Shown here in pieces: positions 41,896-50,951 of a DNA stretch of 64,000 nucleotides (position 1 is the first letter of the stretch; each line of letters opens with the position of its first letter). The stretch covers positions 9,504 to 73,503 of the forward strand of contig JAVBLR010000024.1 in the NCBI GenBank assembly GCA_031553395.1, written 5' to 3'. The notes below the pieces were generated by a model. That model ran no database searches. It worked only from the letters and a program-made list of their open reading frames with translations, and had not been told where the DNA came from. This DNA is from WRGA01 sp031553395. GTDB lineage: Bacteria; Bacteroidota; Bacteroidia; Bacteroidales; WRGA01. A program made the translations under genes and the position numbers.

Positions 41896-44375
41896 TCAGC
41901 AATTAATTCTACAGAATATTTTTCATATACATCAACCGAAGGTAATGATATAAAACTTGCTTTATCTCCAAAGTCGGGTTTTGCTTGTTGAGGCAGATAA
42001 ATAGGAGCATCTTTTTCCAACGGAAGTATTTTAACTGTAATTCCTTTTTTATACACATCCGGATTCATATTTTTCAATCCGACTTCGAAAACTTTTCCAT
42101 TGTAAAAATTATCCGTCAGCAATTTATCTTCTAAATATACCCTTGCAACATCGCCGATATATGGTATTTTCAGGTAAATATCTCTGGTTGCATCCACATC
42201 AGTAGTAAAAGAGATATTCCAAACGGCAGCTTGATCAAAATCAGGGTCATGAGGCATTTCTGCTACTTTTGCTTTTCCCATATTTATAGTTCTGAGAGGC
42301 CCGGCTTCTTTTACTTTTTGTAAACTAATTTGTGGAAGTTCTATTAAAGGATGCTCTATTTTGTAATATCCAAACAAACCCGATTTTGATGCATACAAAA
42401 CTTTTCCGTTGTAGTTTAGCTTTTCCGGAGAAGGATAAATGGATACAAACAAAGAAGGATAAAAAGATATAAATGGAGAAAGATTAGTTGGAGTTTTTTC
42501 TGTTAAACACAATTTATTATTTTCATATGTTAATTCGGCATTTGTGATAAATATACGGTCTTTTCCTGCAAATTCTCCCTTCCATAAAGAGAGAGAAGTC
42601 GCTTCATCTAATACGATAATATTAATTTTCCGTCCGTTCTTATCTTGTAATTGAATAGCAACATCTTTACTTGGATTGATATTATTAAAATAGATTTTAT
42701 TATCAGTTTTTTGATTTTTTACTTTAGCCGACTTTACTTGAATATTTTTTGCATCAAACACGAAATCGGCAGGAATATTTGCATTTTGAGTAAAGAAAAC
42801 GGTAATGCCATTTTCATCATTCAATTGGCAAATCGGTTGTGCTGTGGAATATATCAAGCGGCTTGCGCCTATATTCATATTAAATGGTATGAAAAACGAT
42901 GCATTAGCCGGAATGTTAATAGGGGTTTTCGGAAATATTAGTTTTTCATTAGGCAAATCAAGTGTAAATTGAATATTATTTTTGTCAGATAATGTCTTTA
43001 ACCTATGATAATTATTTACAAAAATATATCCGCTTTCTCCATTACTTCTCACACTCCATCTTAACATCGAATCATCGTTGAAATCAGTCGGTGCATTTTC
43101 TGGAAAATAAGGAGGCATTTGTGCTAAATCACTTCCAAAATCTTGTAAGAACAAATGAAAACGTCGCAATAAATGATAATGCGGATTAATTTGTCCGAAC
43201 TCGCCCAAAGGAGCCTGAAAATCGTAAGTTTTTACAGGCAAATCATTGTGATATGTAAAATTACTGGCTTGCTCTTCGTTGAGTGTAGTTAATTTTCCTT
43301 CGGGATTTGTTCCACCATGATACATATAGTAGCCGGGAAGGTTACTGCCCGAACCAACCCTGACCAACGCCATAGAATAAACATCCATCGGATTTATATT
43401 GACACGACGATGATAACTCGTCATCATACCTCCGCCAAGTTCGCAAGTAAAATACGGATAACCAATATCATCGGGATTATCCTTATCCGATTGTTTAGGC
43501 AATTGCTCTGTTGCAATTACAGTTGAATTCCGGAAAGAACGGAAAATGAAACTTTTGCCGTAATCGCCGGGCATTTCGGTTAATGAACGATCCCAAAAAC
43601 CATCTGCATAGTCGCCATATAACGGAATAATTTCTCCGAATACAGGAGCCGTAGATAATTTTGGCCATCCAGTACGGGTATATAATGGAACATCAAATCC
43701 AATTTCGATCGCCATTTTTTTGAGCGCTTCCAAATGTTCCCATCTTCCTCTGTATTCATTTTCTATTTGCATGCCGATTATAGTACCACCATCTTTCCAA
43801 AGTTGGCCTTTTACTTGCTCGAAAATTTGAGAATACCATATTTGAACTTTTTCCATGTATTGTGGATTATTATCCCGTAGTTTTATTCCGGAATTAACAA
43901 GCCATTCGGGGAACCCTCCGTTGCGGGCTTCTCCATGACACCAAGGTCCGGTTCGGATAACTACAGGCATATCCAATTCTTTACACAATCGTACGAATTC
44001 ACCCAAATTTCGTTGTCCCGACCAATCGAATTCGCCTTCTATTTCTTCGTGATGTATCCAAAAAATGTAGGTAGCAATAATATTTATTCCTCCGGCTTTC
44101 ATTTTCAGGATTTCTTTTCGCCATTCGTTTTTGGGAACCCGAGCAAAATGGATTTCACCCATTACCGGCAAAACAGGTTTATTGTCGAAAAGCATGCTTT
44201 GGGAGTTGAGGGTTATTGTTTTTCCCTGAGGGTTTGTCGCTGTCCCCATCTTGAAGTAAGATTGTCCGATATTACTATATGTTGTTTTTTCAACTTTTAT
44301 ATAGTTTGTTTGCTGAGCGTGTAATGATACTATGCTCAATGTAGAAAGGATAAAACAAAAGAGTGTTGATTTCAT
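41892..44375 (-). CDS. GH35 beta-galactosidase
   Basis: An 827-residue secreted glycosidase starting at ATG 44373-44375 (MKSTLFCFILSTLSIVSLHA, signal peptide). The frame extends upstream to 44447 but lacks a signal there. The TIM barrel shows MKAGGINIIATYIFWIHHEE, VIRTGPWCHGEARNGGFPEW, acid/base E207 in GMQIENEYRG and nucleophile E312 in FTCELGGG. Beta-sandwich domains follow. GH35 enzymes release terminal beta-galactose; the divergent WCHGEA motif suggests a subgroup acting on plant-wall side chains. It is divergent from the GH2-GH106-GH42 run, and direct repeats lie between them. Confidence 0.92.
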   Translation of the reverse strand: MKSTLFCFILSTLSIVSLHAQQTNYIKVEKTTYSNIGQSYFKMGTATNPQGKTITLNSQSMLFDNKPVLPVMGEIHFARVPKNEWRKEILKMKAGGINIIATYIFWIHHEEIEGEFDWSGQRNLGEFVRLCKELDMPVVIRTGPWCHGEARNGGFPEWLVNSGIKLRDNNPQYMEKVQIWYSQIFEQVKGQLWKDGGTIIGMQIENEYRGRWEHLEALKKMAIEIGFDVPLYTRTGWPKLSTAPVFGEIIPLYGDYADGFWDRSLTEMPGDYGKSFIFRSFRNSTVIATEQLPKQSDKDNPDDIGYPYFTCELGGGMMTSYHRRVNINPMDVYSMALVRVGSGSNLPGYYMYHGGTNPEGKLTTLNEEQASNFTYHNDLPVKTYDFQAPLGEFGQINPHYHLLRRFHLFLQDFGSDLAQMPPYFPENAPTDFNDDSMLRWSVRSNGESGYIFVNNYHRLKTLSDKNNIQFTLDLPNEKLIFPKTPINIPANASFFIPFNMNIGASRLIYSTAQPICQLNDENGITVFFTQNANIPADFVFDAKNIQVKSAKVKNQKTDNKIYFNNINPSKDVAIQLQDKNGRKINIIVLDEATSLSLWKGEFAGKDRIFITNAELTYENNKLCLTEKTPTNLSPFISFYPSLFVSIYPSPEKLNYNGKVLYASKSGLFGYYKIEHPLIELPQISLQKVKEAGPLRTINMGKAKVAEMPHDPDFDQAAVWNISFTTDVDATRDIYLKIPYIGDVARVYLEDKLLTDNFYNGKVFEVGLKNMNPDVYKKGITVKILPLEKDAPIYLPQQAKPDFGDKASFISLPSVDVYEKYSVELIAE

Positions 44376-44401
44376 AGTGTTATTCGGATTTGATAAGTTA
44401 G

Positions 44402-44466
44402 CAAAAATAGCTTTTTTAAAGATTTCTCTGTATGTAAATGAGTACAATTATATGTAAATCCATACA
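44402..44466 (-). promoter_or_regulatory. -7 box and direct-repeat operator of GH35 gene
   Basis: TATTTTTG on the minus strand (44402-44409) stands 27 nt before the GH35 ATG. Upstream of it are two direct repeats, TATGTAAATGAGTACA (44431-44446) and TATGTAAATCCATACA (44451-44466), exactly 20 bp apart. That is two helical turns, as expected for an AraC-type or hybrid two-component activator. The rest of the 44376-44760 gap holds a possible plus-strand -7 box, TATTTTTG (44609-44616), and the GH2 leader repeat. Confidence 0.5.
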
Positions 44467-44666
44467 AATAATTGTTGCTCCATTTCGTATTCATGTGAGC
44501 TTTTGAGATTACAGATAATCCAAATTAATAGGAAATAATCAGAAGTGAAAATGTCGTATTATATATGTTTTTGAATTAAAATCCATTTATTAACATGACC
44601 GGATTGATTATTTTTGTAACATCGAATAGTATGTATCTGCTAAAATGTACAAATATAAACCCTCAA

Positions 44667-44768
44667 ATATGAAAACGAGCATGAAAACGCTTTTACCAAA
44701 GGCAATGTTATTTTACGCGAGTTTCCATACGACTTTAGTGTAAAAAATAAAAAATAACGTATGAAAAA
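44667..44768 (+). promoter_or_regulatory. Dispersed leader repeat, copy 2 (GH2 gene)
   Basis: This ~102-bp segment and the first codons match the gpmI leader (10112-10212, minus strand) with about a dozen differences by eye. CATACG (44726-44731) can pair with CGTATG (44758-44763), which contains the start codon. The A-rich loop between them varies in the two copies while the stem is unchanged. Confidence 0.7.
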
Positions 44769-47643
44769 AATGTATCAGCGATTTTTAGGAATTTTATTAT
44801 TATCCTTTTCTATTGCAACTTGTTTAGTTGGACAAAATAAGACAATAGATTTGAAAGGAACATGGCGGTTCGATATAGATAGAAGTGATGTCGGAGAAAA
44901 GGAAAAATGGTTTAATAAGCGGCTTTCCGACAATTTATATCTTCCCGGTTCGATGACCGAGAACCGTAAAGGCGATAATGTAACCATCAATACACAATGG
45001 ACAGGAAGTATTTATGACAGTAGTTTTTATACAAATCCGAGATTGGAGAAATTTCGTAAAGAAGATAATCTGAAATTCCCTTTTTGGCTTACTCCGGTAA
45101 AATATTATGTAGGAGCAGCTTGGTATCAGAAGGATGTTGTTGTTCCTGCCGATTGGAAAAACAGCCGGATTGTATTATTCCTCGAACGTCCGCATACCGA
45201 AACCCGTCTTTGGATTAATGACAAGGAAGTTGGAATGCAGAATTCGTTGTCTGTTCCCCATGTGTTTGATGTAAGTAGTTATTTGAAAACGGGAAATAAT
45301 ACGATTACCCTTTGCATCGATAACCGGACAAAAGATATAGACGTTGGAAAGGATTCACACAGTATAACCGACCACACACAAGGAAATTGGAATGGTATTG
45401 TGGGTAAAATCGAATTGCAATCGACTCCTGTTTCTTATATTGGAGATATTCAGGTTTATCCGGATTTGAAAAATAAAAAAGCAGTTGTTAAAATTAATGC
45501 AAAAGGGAATGCTTCAGGAACTGTTTCATTGGAAGCGCAAAGTTTTAATTCTGATAAGACACATAAAGTAATGCCTGTTTCAAAATCATTTACGGCAAAT
45601 GGCGATTCTACTATGATAGAATTAGAGTTACCTATGGGAAATGATTTCCTGACTTGGGATGAATTCAATCCGAATTTATATAAACTAACGGCGACATTAA
45701 AGACAAACAAAGGAACTGATGTAAAAGAAACGCGATTTGGAATGCGTGAATTTACTATCGAAGGAAAATGGTTTTACGTAAACGGACGAAAAACAATGCT
45801 TCGTGGAACAGTTGAAAATTGCGATTTTCCATTAACCGGATATGCTCCGATGGATGAAGCATCGTGGGAAAGAGTCTTTCGTATTTGCAAAAATTTCGGA
45901 TTGAATCACATGCGTTTTCACTCATTTTGTCCGCCTGAAGCTGCGATGAAAGCGGCCGATATTGTTGGATTTTACCTTCAACCTGAAGGCCCGAGTTGGC
46001 CGAATCATGGTTCATCCTTAGGTGATGGTCGTCCGGTTGATAATTATTTGTGGGAAGAAGCAAAAAGCATAGTGAAACAATACGGTAATTATCCGTCTTT
46101 CTGCATGTTTGCTATTGGAAACGAGCCGCGCGGACGTTGGGTGCCTTGGGTAGGCAAATTTGTGGATTATTGGAAAGAAACAGATTCTCGCCGGGTTTAT
46201 ACCGGAGCATCTGTTGGAGGCAGTTGGGCTTGGCAACCAAAAAGCCAGTATCATGTAAAAGCCGGAGCCCGCGGATTGACCTGGGATAAAGATATGCCGG
46301 AATCGAACTCGGATTATCGTTCAAGAATAGATACAGTGAGCCAACCGTATGTTTCGCATGAAACAGGACAATGGTGCGTTTTCCCAGACTTTACCGAAAT
46401 AAAAAAATATACGGGAGTAATGCGTGCCCGTAACTTCGAATTATTCCGTCAGGATTTGAAAGACCGGAATATGGGTGATTTAAGCGCCGATTTTTTACAG
46501 GCTTCAGGCAAATTGCAAGCTCTTTGTTATAAATATGAAATTGAAAAAACATTGAAAACTCCTGATTATGCGGGATTCCAATTGTTGGCTTTGAATGATT
46601 ATTCGGGTCAAGGAACTGCGTTGGTTGGAGTTTTAAATGTTTTTTGGGAAGAAAAAGGATATATCGATGCGGAAGAATTTCATCGTTTTTGCGCTCCGAC
46701 TGTATTGTTGTCGCGCATGGATAAATTTGTATTCCAAAACGACGAAACAGTAACGGCTCGTATTGAGGTTGCTCATTTTGGTGAAAAACCATTGAAACAA
46801 GCAACTACAAATTGGGTAATTAAAGATGCTTATGGCAAAATAATATCAAAAGGACAACTTTCGGCTAAAGATATAGCTATCGGCAATTGTCAACAATTAG
46901 GAGAAGTATCTTTCCCGTTGAATTCTATCGATAAAGCGAAAAAATTAAATTTAGAGGTTTCTTTCGATTGTTCTAAAGTATTCAACAATTGGGATTTTTG
47001 GGTATATCCTGCCACATTGCCAAAAGTAGATACAACTCAAATTTACATTACGGACAAAATTGATAACAAAACGAAAGATATATTGGATAAAGGAGGAAAT
47101 GTATTGTTATTATTGGCCGGAAAAGTAGAGCAAGGAAAAGATGTTGTACAATATTTTACGCCTTCTTTCTGGAATACATCTTGGTTTAAAATGCGTCCGC
47201 CGCATGTCGAAGGTTCTTTGATAAACGATTTTCATCCGGTGTTTAAAGATTTCCCGACCGACTCTTATTTGGGATTACAATGGTGGGAACTTATAAATAG
47301 GCAACAGGTAATGGAAATGAATAGTTTTCCGGCAGATTTTCAACCGATTATCCAACCGATTGATACATGGTTTATCAATCGAAAGTTAGGAATGTTGTTT
47401 GAGGCAAACATTGGCAAAGGCAAAATAATGGTTTGCAGCGCCGATTTACGAAAAAATATGGAAAATCGTCCGGTGGCACGCCAATTGTATCATTCGATTT
47501 TAAACTATATGAATTCGGATCTTTTTGTTCCTGAATATTCGTTGAATATTTCTATTATTGAGGATTTGATGCGAAAATCCGGCGAAAGAATCAATATGGA
47601 GACAAAAGATGCTCCAGATGAATTAAAAAATGTCGTTTTGTAA
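44761..47643 (+). CDS. GH2-family glycosidase
   Basis: A 960-residue secreted protein. The signal peptide ends near CLVGQ. A sugar-binding jelly-roll domain (IDLKGTWRFDIDRSDVGEKE, AAWYQKDVVVPADWKNSRIV) and an Ig-like domain precede the GH2 TIM barrel. The acid/base is E455 in FAIGNEPRG and the nucleophile is E534 in VSHETGQW. A long C-terminal region of further beta domains (WELINRQQVMEMNSFPADFQ) is common in Bacteroidota relatives. Family members act on beta-galactosides, beta-glucuronides or beta-mannosides; the exact sugar is unknown. Its leader is shared with gpmI. Confidence 0.9.
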   Translation: MKKMYQRFLGILLLSFSIATCLVGQNKTIDLKGTWRFDIDRSDVGEKEKWFNKRLSDNLYLPGSMTENRKGDNVTINTQWTGSIYDSSFYTNPRLEKFRKEDNLKFPFWLTPVKYYVGAAWYQKDVVVPADWKNSRIVLFLERPHTETRLWINDKEVGMQNSLSVPHVFDVSSYLKTGNNTITLCIDNRTKDIDVGKDSHSITDHTQGNWNGIVGKIELQSTPVSYIGDIQVYPDLKNKKAVVKINAKGNASGTVSLEAQSFNSDKTHKVMPVSKSFTANGDSTMIELELPMGNDFLTWDEFNPNLYKLTATLKTNKGTDVKETRFGMREFTIEGKWFYVNGRKTMLRGTVENCDFPLTGYAPMDEASWERVFRICKNFGLNHMRFHSFCPPEAAMKAADIVGFYLQPEGPSWPNHGSSLGDGRPVDNYLWEEAKSIVKQYGNYPSFCMFAIGNEPRGRWVPWVGKFVDYWKETDSRRVYTGASVGGSWAWQPKSQYHVKAGARGLTWDKDMPESNSDYRSRIDTVSQPYVSHETGQWCVFPDFTEIKKYTGVMRARNFELFRQDLKDRNMGDLSADFLQASGKLQALCYKYEIEKTLKTPDYAGFQLLALNDYSGQGTALVGVLNVFWEEKGYIDAEEFHRFCAPTVLLSRMDKFVFQNDETVTARIEVAHFGEKPLKQATTNWVIKDAYGKIISKGQLSAKDIAIGNCQQLGEVSFPLNSIDKAKKLNLEVSFDCSKVFNNWDFWVYPATLPKVDTTQIYITDKIDNKTKDILDKGGNVLLLLAGKVEQGKDVVQYFTPSFWNTSWFKMRPPHVEGSLINDFHPVFKDFPTDSYLGLQWWELINRQQVMEMNSFPADFQPIIQPIDTWFINRKLGMLFEANIGKGKIMVCSADLRKNMENRPVARQLYHSILNYMNSDLFVPEYSLNISIIEDLMRKSGERINMETKDAPDELKNVVL

Positions 47644-47668
47644 AAATAAATTTGTAATTTAACAGGCT

Positions 47669-47760
47669 AAATTTTTGGGCGAAAGGCAAAGGGTAAAAGG
47701 CTAATGAAATTGTATATACGCACTCCCTTTGCCATTAGCCTTTCGCCTTTTGCCCAAAAT
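47669..47760. repeat. Word-repeat inverted element between GH2 and GH106 genes
   Basis: GGGCGAAAGGCAAAGGG and AAAAGGCTAATG on the left mirror CATTAGCCTTTCGCC and TTTTGCCC on the right. A partial relative (GGCAAAGGGTGAAGGGTAAA) lies at 60370. It is probably a stable hairpin that divides the mRNA. Confidence 0.65.
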
Positions 47761-47782
47761 ATAAAAATCAAACTTAATTTAT

Positions 47783-50569
47783 ATGAGAAAATTATTCGTT
47801 GCAGCTGCATTCGTTTTATCATTCGCAGCTTATGCTCAAGACAAAGGAGAAACCGATTGGCCGAAAATAACAAAAGAAGCCAAACCTTGGACGCGTTGGT
47901 GGTGGATGGGAAATGATGTTGATGAACCAAATCTGACATATAATCTCGAATCTTTGGGTAATGCTGGAGTTGGTGGTGTTGAAATTACTCCGATTTATGG
48001 AGTGAAAGGCCGCGAAAGTCATTACATTCAATATCTTTCTCCTCAATGGATGAAAATGTTGGCTTTTACCGAATCGGAATCTTCCCGGTTGGGTATGGGT
48101 GTTGATATGAATACCGGAACAGGTTGGCCATTTGGAGGCCCGGAAGTATCGATTGAAGATGCTGCAACTAAAGCCATTTTTCAACAATACGAACTTAAAG
48201 GCAATGAAACGCTGAAAGAGCCAATCGTTGTTAAAGATAATAAACAACAAAAATTTGCCTATTTAAGCAAATTGATGGCATATTCCTCCAAAGGAGAAAA
48301 AATAGATATTACGGATAAAGTGTCTTCGAATGGACAACTTAATTGGACTGCACCTAAAGGCGATGATTATAAATTAATTGCTCTTTTTATTGGAAAAACA
48401 CTTCAGATGGTAAAGCGAGCTGCTCCAGGTGGAGAAGGGTATGTGATGGATCATTTCAATAAAGACGCTGTAATGCGCTATTTTGGAAAATACGATAAGG
48501 CTTTTGCCGAAAATAAAACTCCTTTTCCGAATAATTTTTTTAATGATTCGTATGAAGTATATGGAGGAGATTGGACTCCTGATTTATTAGTGCAATTCGA
48601 AAAAAGAAGAAATTATAAATTACAGGATTATTTTCCTGAGTTGTTGGCAGATGGGGCAACAGAAACCTCGAAACGTGTGATTTCGGATTACCGTGAAACA
48701 GTTGGGGGAATGTTGAAAGATAATTTTACTCAACCGTGGACAAACTGGGCGCATTCGCATGGCGCTAAAACGAAAAATCAGGCACATGGTTCGCCTGCTA
48801 ATTTGTTGGATTTATATGCTGCTGTAGATATACCTGAATGTGAATCGTTTGGTATTTCTGATTTTGATATTCCGGGTTTGCGGAGAGATTCTATGCGCAA
48901 AAAAAATGACGGGGACCCTGCAGTATTGAAATATGCTTCTTCTGCAGCACATATTACCGGAAGGCAATATACTTCTTCGGAAACATTTACATGGTTGACC
49001 GAACATTTCCGCACTTCGCTTTCCCAATGTAAACCCGAGATAGACCAAATGTTTATATCAGGAGTAAATCATGTTTATTTTCATGGAAGCACGTATTCTC
49101 CGAAAGATGCTGCTTGGCCGGGTTGGAAATTCTATGCGTCGATAGATATGTCTCCGACAAATTCTATTTGGAAAGATGCACCTGCATTTTTCAATTATAT
49201 TGCTCGCGTTCAATCTGTTTTACAAACTGGAAAATCAGATAATGATTTTCTACTTTACCTTCCTATGTACGATATCTGGGAAGAGCAACGCGGTGGATAT
49301 TTTACTTCGTTTTCCATTCATGGGATGCGTAAACGTTTACCTGAATTCTGCGGAGGTGTAGAAGAAATAATGAAATATGGGTATGATTCGGATTATATTT
49401 CAGACCATTTTATACAAACAACAACCATCGAAAACGGCTTGTTGAAAACAGAAGGTGGAACAACCTACAAAGCATTGATTCTTCCTGCTGCAAAATTAAT
49501 TCCGGTGGAAACAATGGCAAAAATAAAAGAATTAGCCGAAAAAGGAGCAACAGTCATATTTGCCGAAAATTATCCGTCGGATGTTCCGGGATTATATCGT
49601 TTGGATGAAAGAAGAAATCAATTTGCGAATGTGATGAAAGAATTTCCGGCAACGGGTTCTTTCGATCAGGTTTCTGTTGCCAAATTAGGAAAAGGAACTA
49701 TCATTACAGGAAATGATTACAAAGAAATGCTTGCTAAATGTGGAGTTGAGGCAGAAATATTCGCAACTCGTTTTGGTGGACAGCTTATTCGCCGTAGCTA
49801 TGAAAATGGCCATTACTACTTTTTCACCATGTTGAAAAATAATTCGGTAAATGAATGGGTTAGTTTAGGAGTGAAAGCTCAAAGTGCGATGTTTCTGGAT
49901 CCGATGACAGGTAAAAAAGGAAAAGCAAGTTTGCGGAATAATAATGGCAAAACAGAGGTTTACATGCAACTTCAACCGGGAGAATCTATTATTTTGAAAA
50001 CCTTTGCAAATGAAAATATTAATACAGAAGCATGGACATATTATCAACCTTCCGGAAATAAAACGGTGTTGAAAGATGGTTGGTCATTAAATTTCATCGA
50101 TAGCGAACCAGTTATCAGCGAAACGTTCAAATTAATATCATTAGGCTCATGGACTGATTTGAACAATGCCGACTTAAAAAGAAATATGGGAACAGGTCAT
50201 TATATGGTAAAATTCAAATTCAAGAAAGATGCAAATAAAGAATATCGCCTTTGTTTAGGAGATGTACGTGAAAGTGCTAAGGTAAAAGTAAACGGTAAAG
50301 ATGCGGGAACGTTATTTGCAGTTCCGTTTGAAACCAATATTGGTTCTTTATTAAAAGACGGAGAAAATATCCTTGAAATAGATGTAACCAATTTGCCTGC
50401 CAACCGCATTGCCGATTACGACCGTCGTGGTGTAGAATGGCGTATATTCCAGGAAATAAATATTGTAGACCTCAATTACAAAGCTACGAAATATGGTAAT
50501 TGGAGTGTAGCACCTTCGGGATTGTTAGGCCCGGTTACGATTCAGGAGCTTGTTTCTGTTAATCCGTAG
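47783..50569 (+). CDS. GH106-like alpha-L-rhamnosidase-family protein
   Basis: A 928-residue secreted enzyme with a signal peptide ending AAYAQ. The family opening PWTRWWWMGNDVDEPNLTYN, VGGVEITPIYGVKG and MGVDMNTGTGWPFGGP match the GH106 catalytic domain. Further blocks are TKNQAHGSPANLLDLYAAVD and FISGVNHVYFHGSTYSP. A C-terminal beta-sandwich with a galactose-binding-like fold follows (LCLGDVRESAKVKVNGKDAG). GH106 members remove alpha-L-rhamnose from pectin side chains. I did not assign the two catalytic Glu residues with certainty. It forms the same run as GH2 and GH42. Confidence 0.87.
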   Translation: MRKLFVAAAFVLSFAAYAQDKGETDWPKITKEAKPWTRWWWMGNDVDEPNLTYNLESLGNAGVGGVEITPIYGVKGRESHYIQYLSPQWMKMLAFTESESSRLGMGVDMNTGTGWPFGGPEVSIEDAATKAIFQQYELKGNETLKEPIVVKDNKQQKFAYLSKLMAYSSKGEKIDITDKVSSNGQLNWTAPKGDDYKLIALFIGKTLQMVKRAAPGGEGYVMDHFNKDAVMRYFGKYDKAFAENKTPFPNNFFNDSYEVYGGDWTPDLLVQFEKRRNYKLQDYFPELLADGATETSKRVISDYRETVGGMLKDNFTQPWTNWAHSHGAKTKNQAHGSPANLLDLYAAVDIPECESFGISDFDIPGLRRDSMRKKNDGDPAVLKYASSAAHITGRQYTSSETFTWLTEHFRTSLSQCKPEIDQMFISGVNHVYFHGSTYSPKDAAWPGWKFYASIDMSPTNSIWKDAPAFFNYIARVQSVLQTGKSDNDFLLYLPMYDIWEEQRGGYFTSFSIHGMRKRLPEFCGGVEEIMKYGYDSDYISDHFIQTTTIENGLLKTEGGTTYKALILPAAKLIPVETMAKIKELAEKGATVIFAENYPSDVPGLYRLDERRNQFANVMKEFPATGSFDQVSVAKLGKGTIITGNDYKEMLAKCGVEAEIFATRFGGQLIRRSYENGHYYFFTMLKNNSVNEWVSLGVKAQSAMFLDPMTGKKGKASLRNNNGKTEVYMQLQPGESIILKTFANENINTEAWTYYQPSGNKTVLKDGWSLNFIDSEPVISETFKLISLGSWTDLNNADLKRNMGTGHYMVKFKFKKDANKEYRLCLGDVRESAKVKVNGKDAGTLFAVPFETNIGSLLKDGENILEIDVTNLPANRIADYDRRGVEWRIFQEINIVDLNYKATKYGNWSVAPSGLLGPVTIQELVSVNP

Positions 50570-50585
50570 GTTATAACTTGTATTG

Positions 50586-50812
50586 ACACCGATTTGAATG
50601 TTTTCTGACCTCACCCCCTGCCCCCTCTCCGAATAGGAGAGGGGAGCTGTGGAAGAGACTTTCATTTTTAGGCTAAAAATTAGATGTTATCTGAATTATA
50701 TCTATTTTCACATAAATACTAATTAATTGCGTTACACTACACCCCTCTCCATGGGGAGCGGGGGCAGGGGGTGAGGTCAGAAACCTTCATATCGAACTCG
50801 TTCTGAAGGTTA
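50586..50812. repeat. C-rich inverted element, copy 1
   Basis: Ends TCTGACCTCACCCCCTGCCC (from 50604) and its complement (to about 50781) enclose ~110 bp of AT-rich DNA. Outer flanks are CACCGATTTGAATG on the left and ATATCGAACTCGTTCTGAAGG on the right. These same flanks, inverted, surround the copy at 55757-55968. The element fills most of the 50570-50951 gap. Confidence 0.7.
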
Positions 50813-50892
50813 TTTTTACGTGTTTGTCTTATTGCATTGTTAAAGTGATATTGCAATTACATAAAGTATCTTGATAAAAGTGTCGTTGTTTT

Positions 50893-50916
50893 ACATTTTT
50901 ACCCTGTAAAAAGTGT
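50893..50916. promoter_or_regulatory. Operator-like inverted repeat before GH42 gene
   Basis: ACATTTTTAC (50893-50902) and GTAAAAAGTGT (50906-50916) form a near-perfect palindrome with a 3-bp centre, 36 nt before the GH42 ATG. It is suitable for a dimeric regulator. Confidence 0.35.
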
Positions 50917-50951
50917 ATAACTGTATACTTCTGAGCTGTTAAAATAATACC

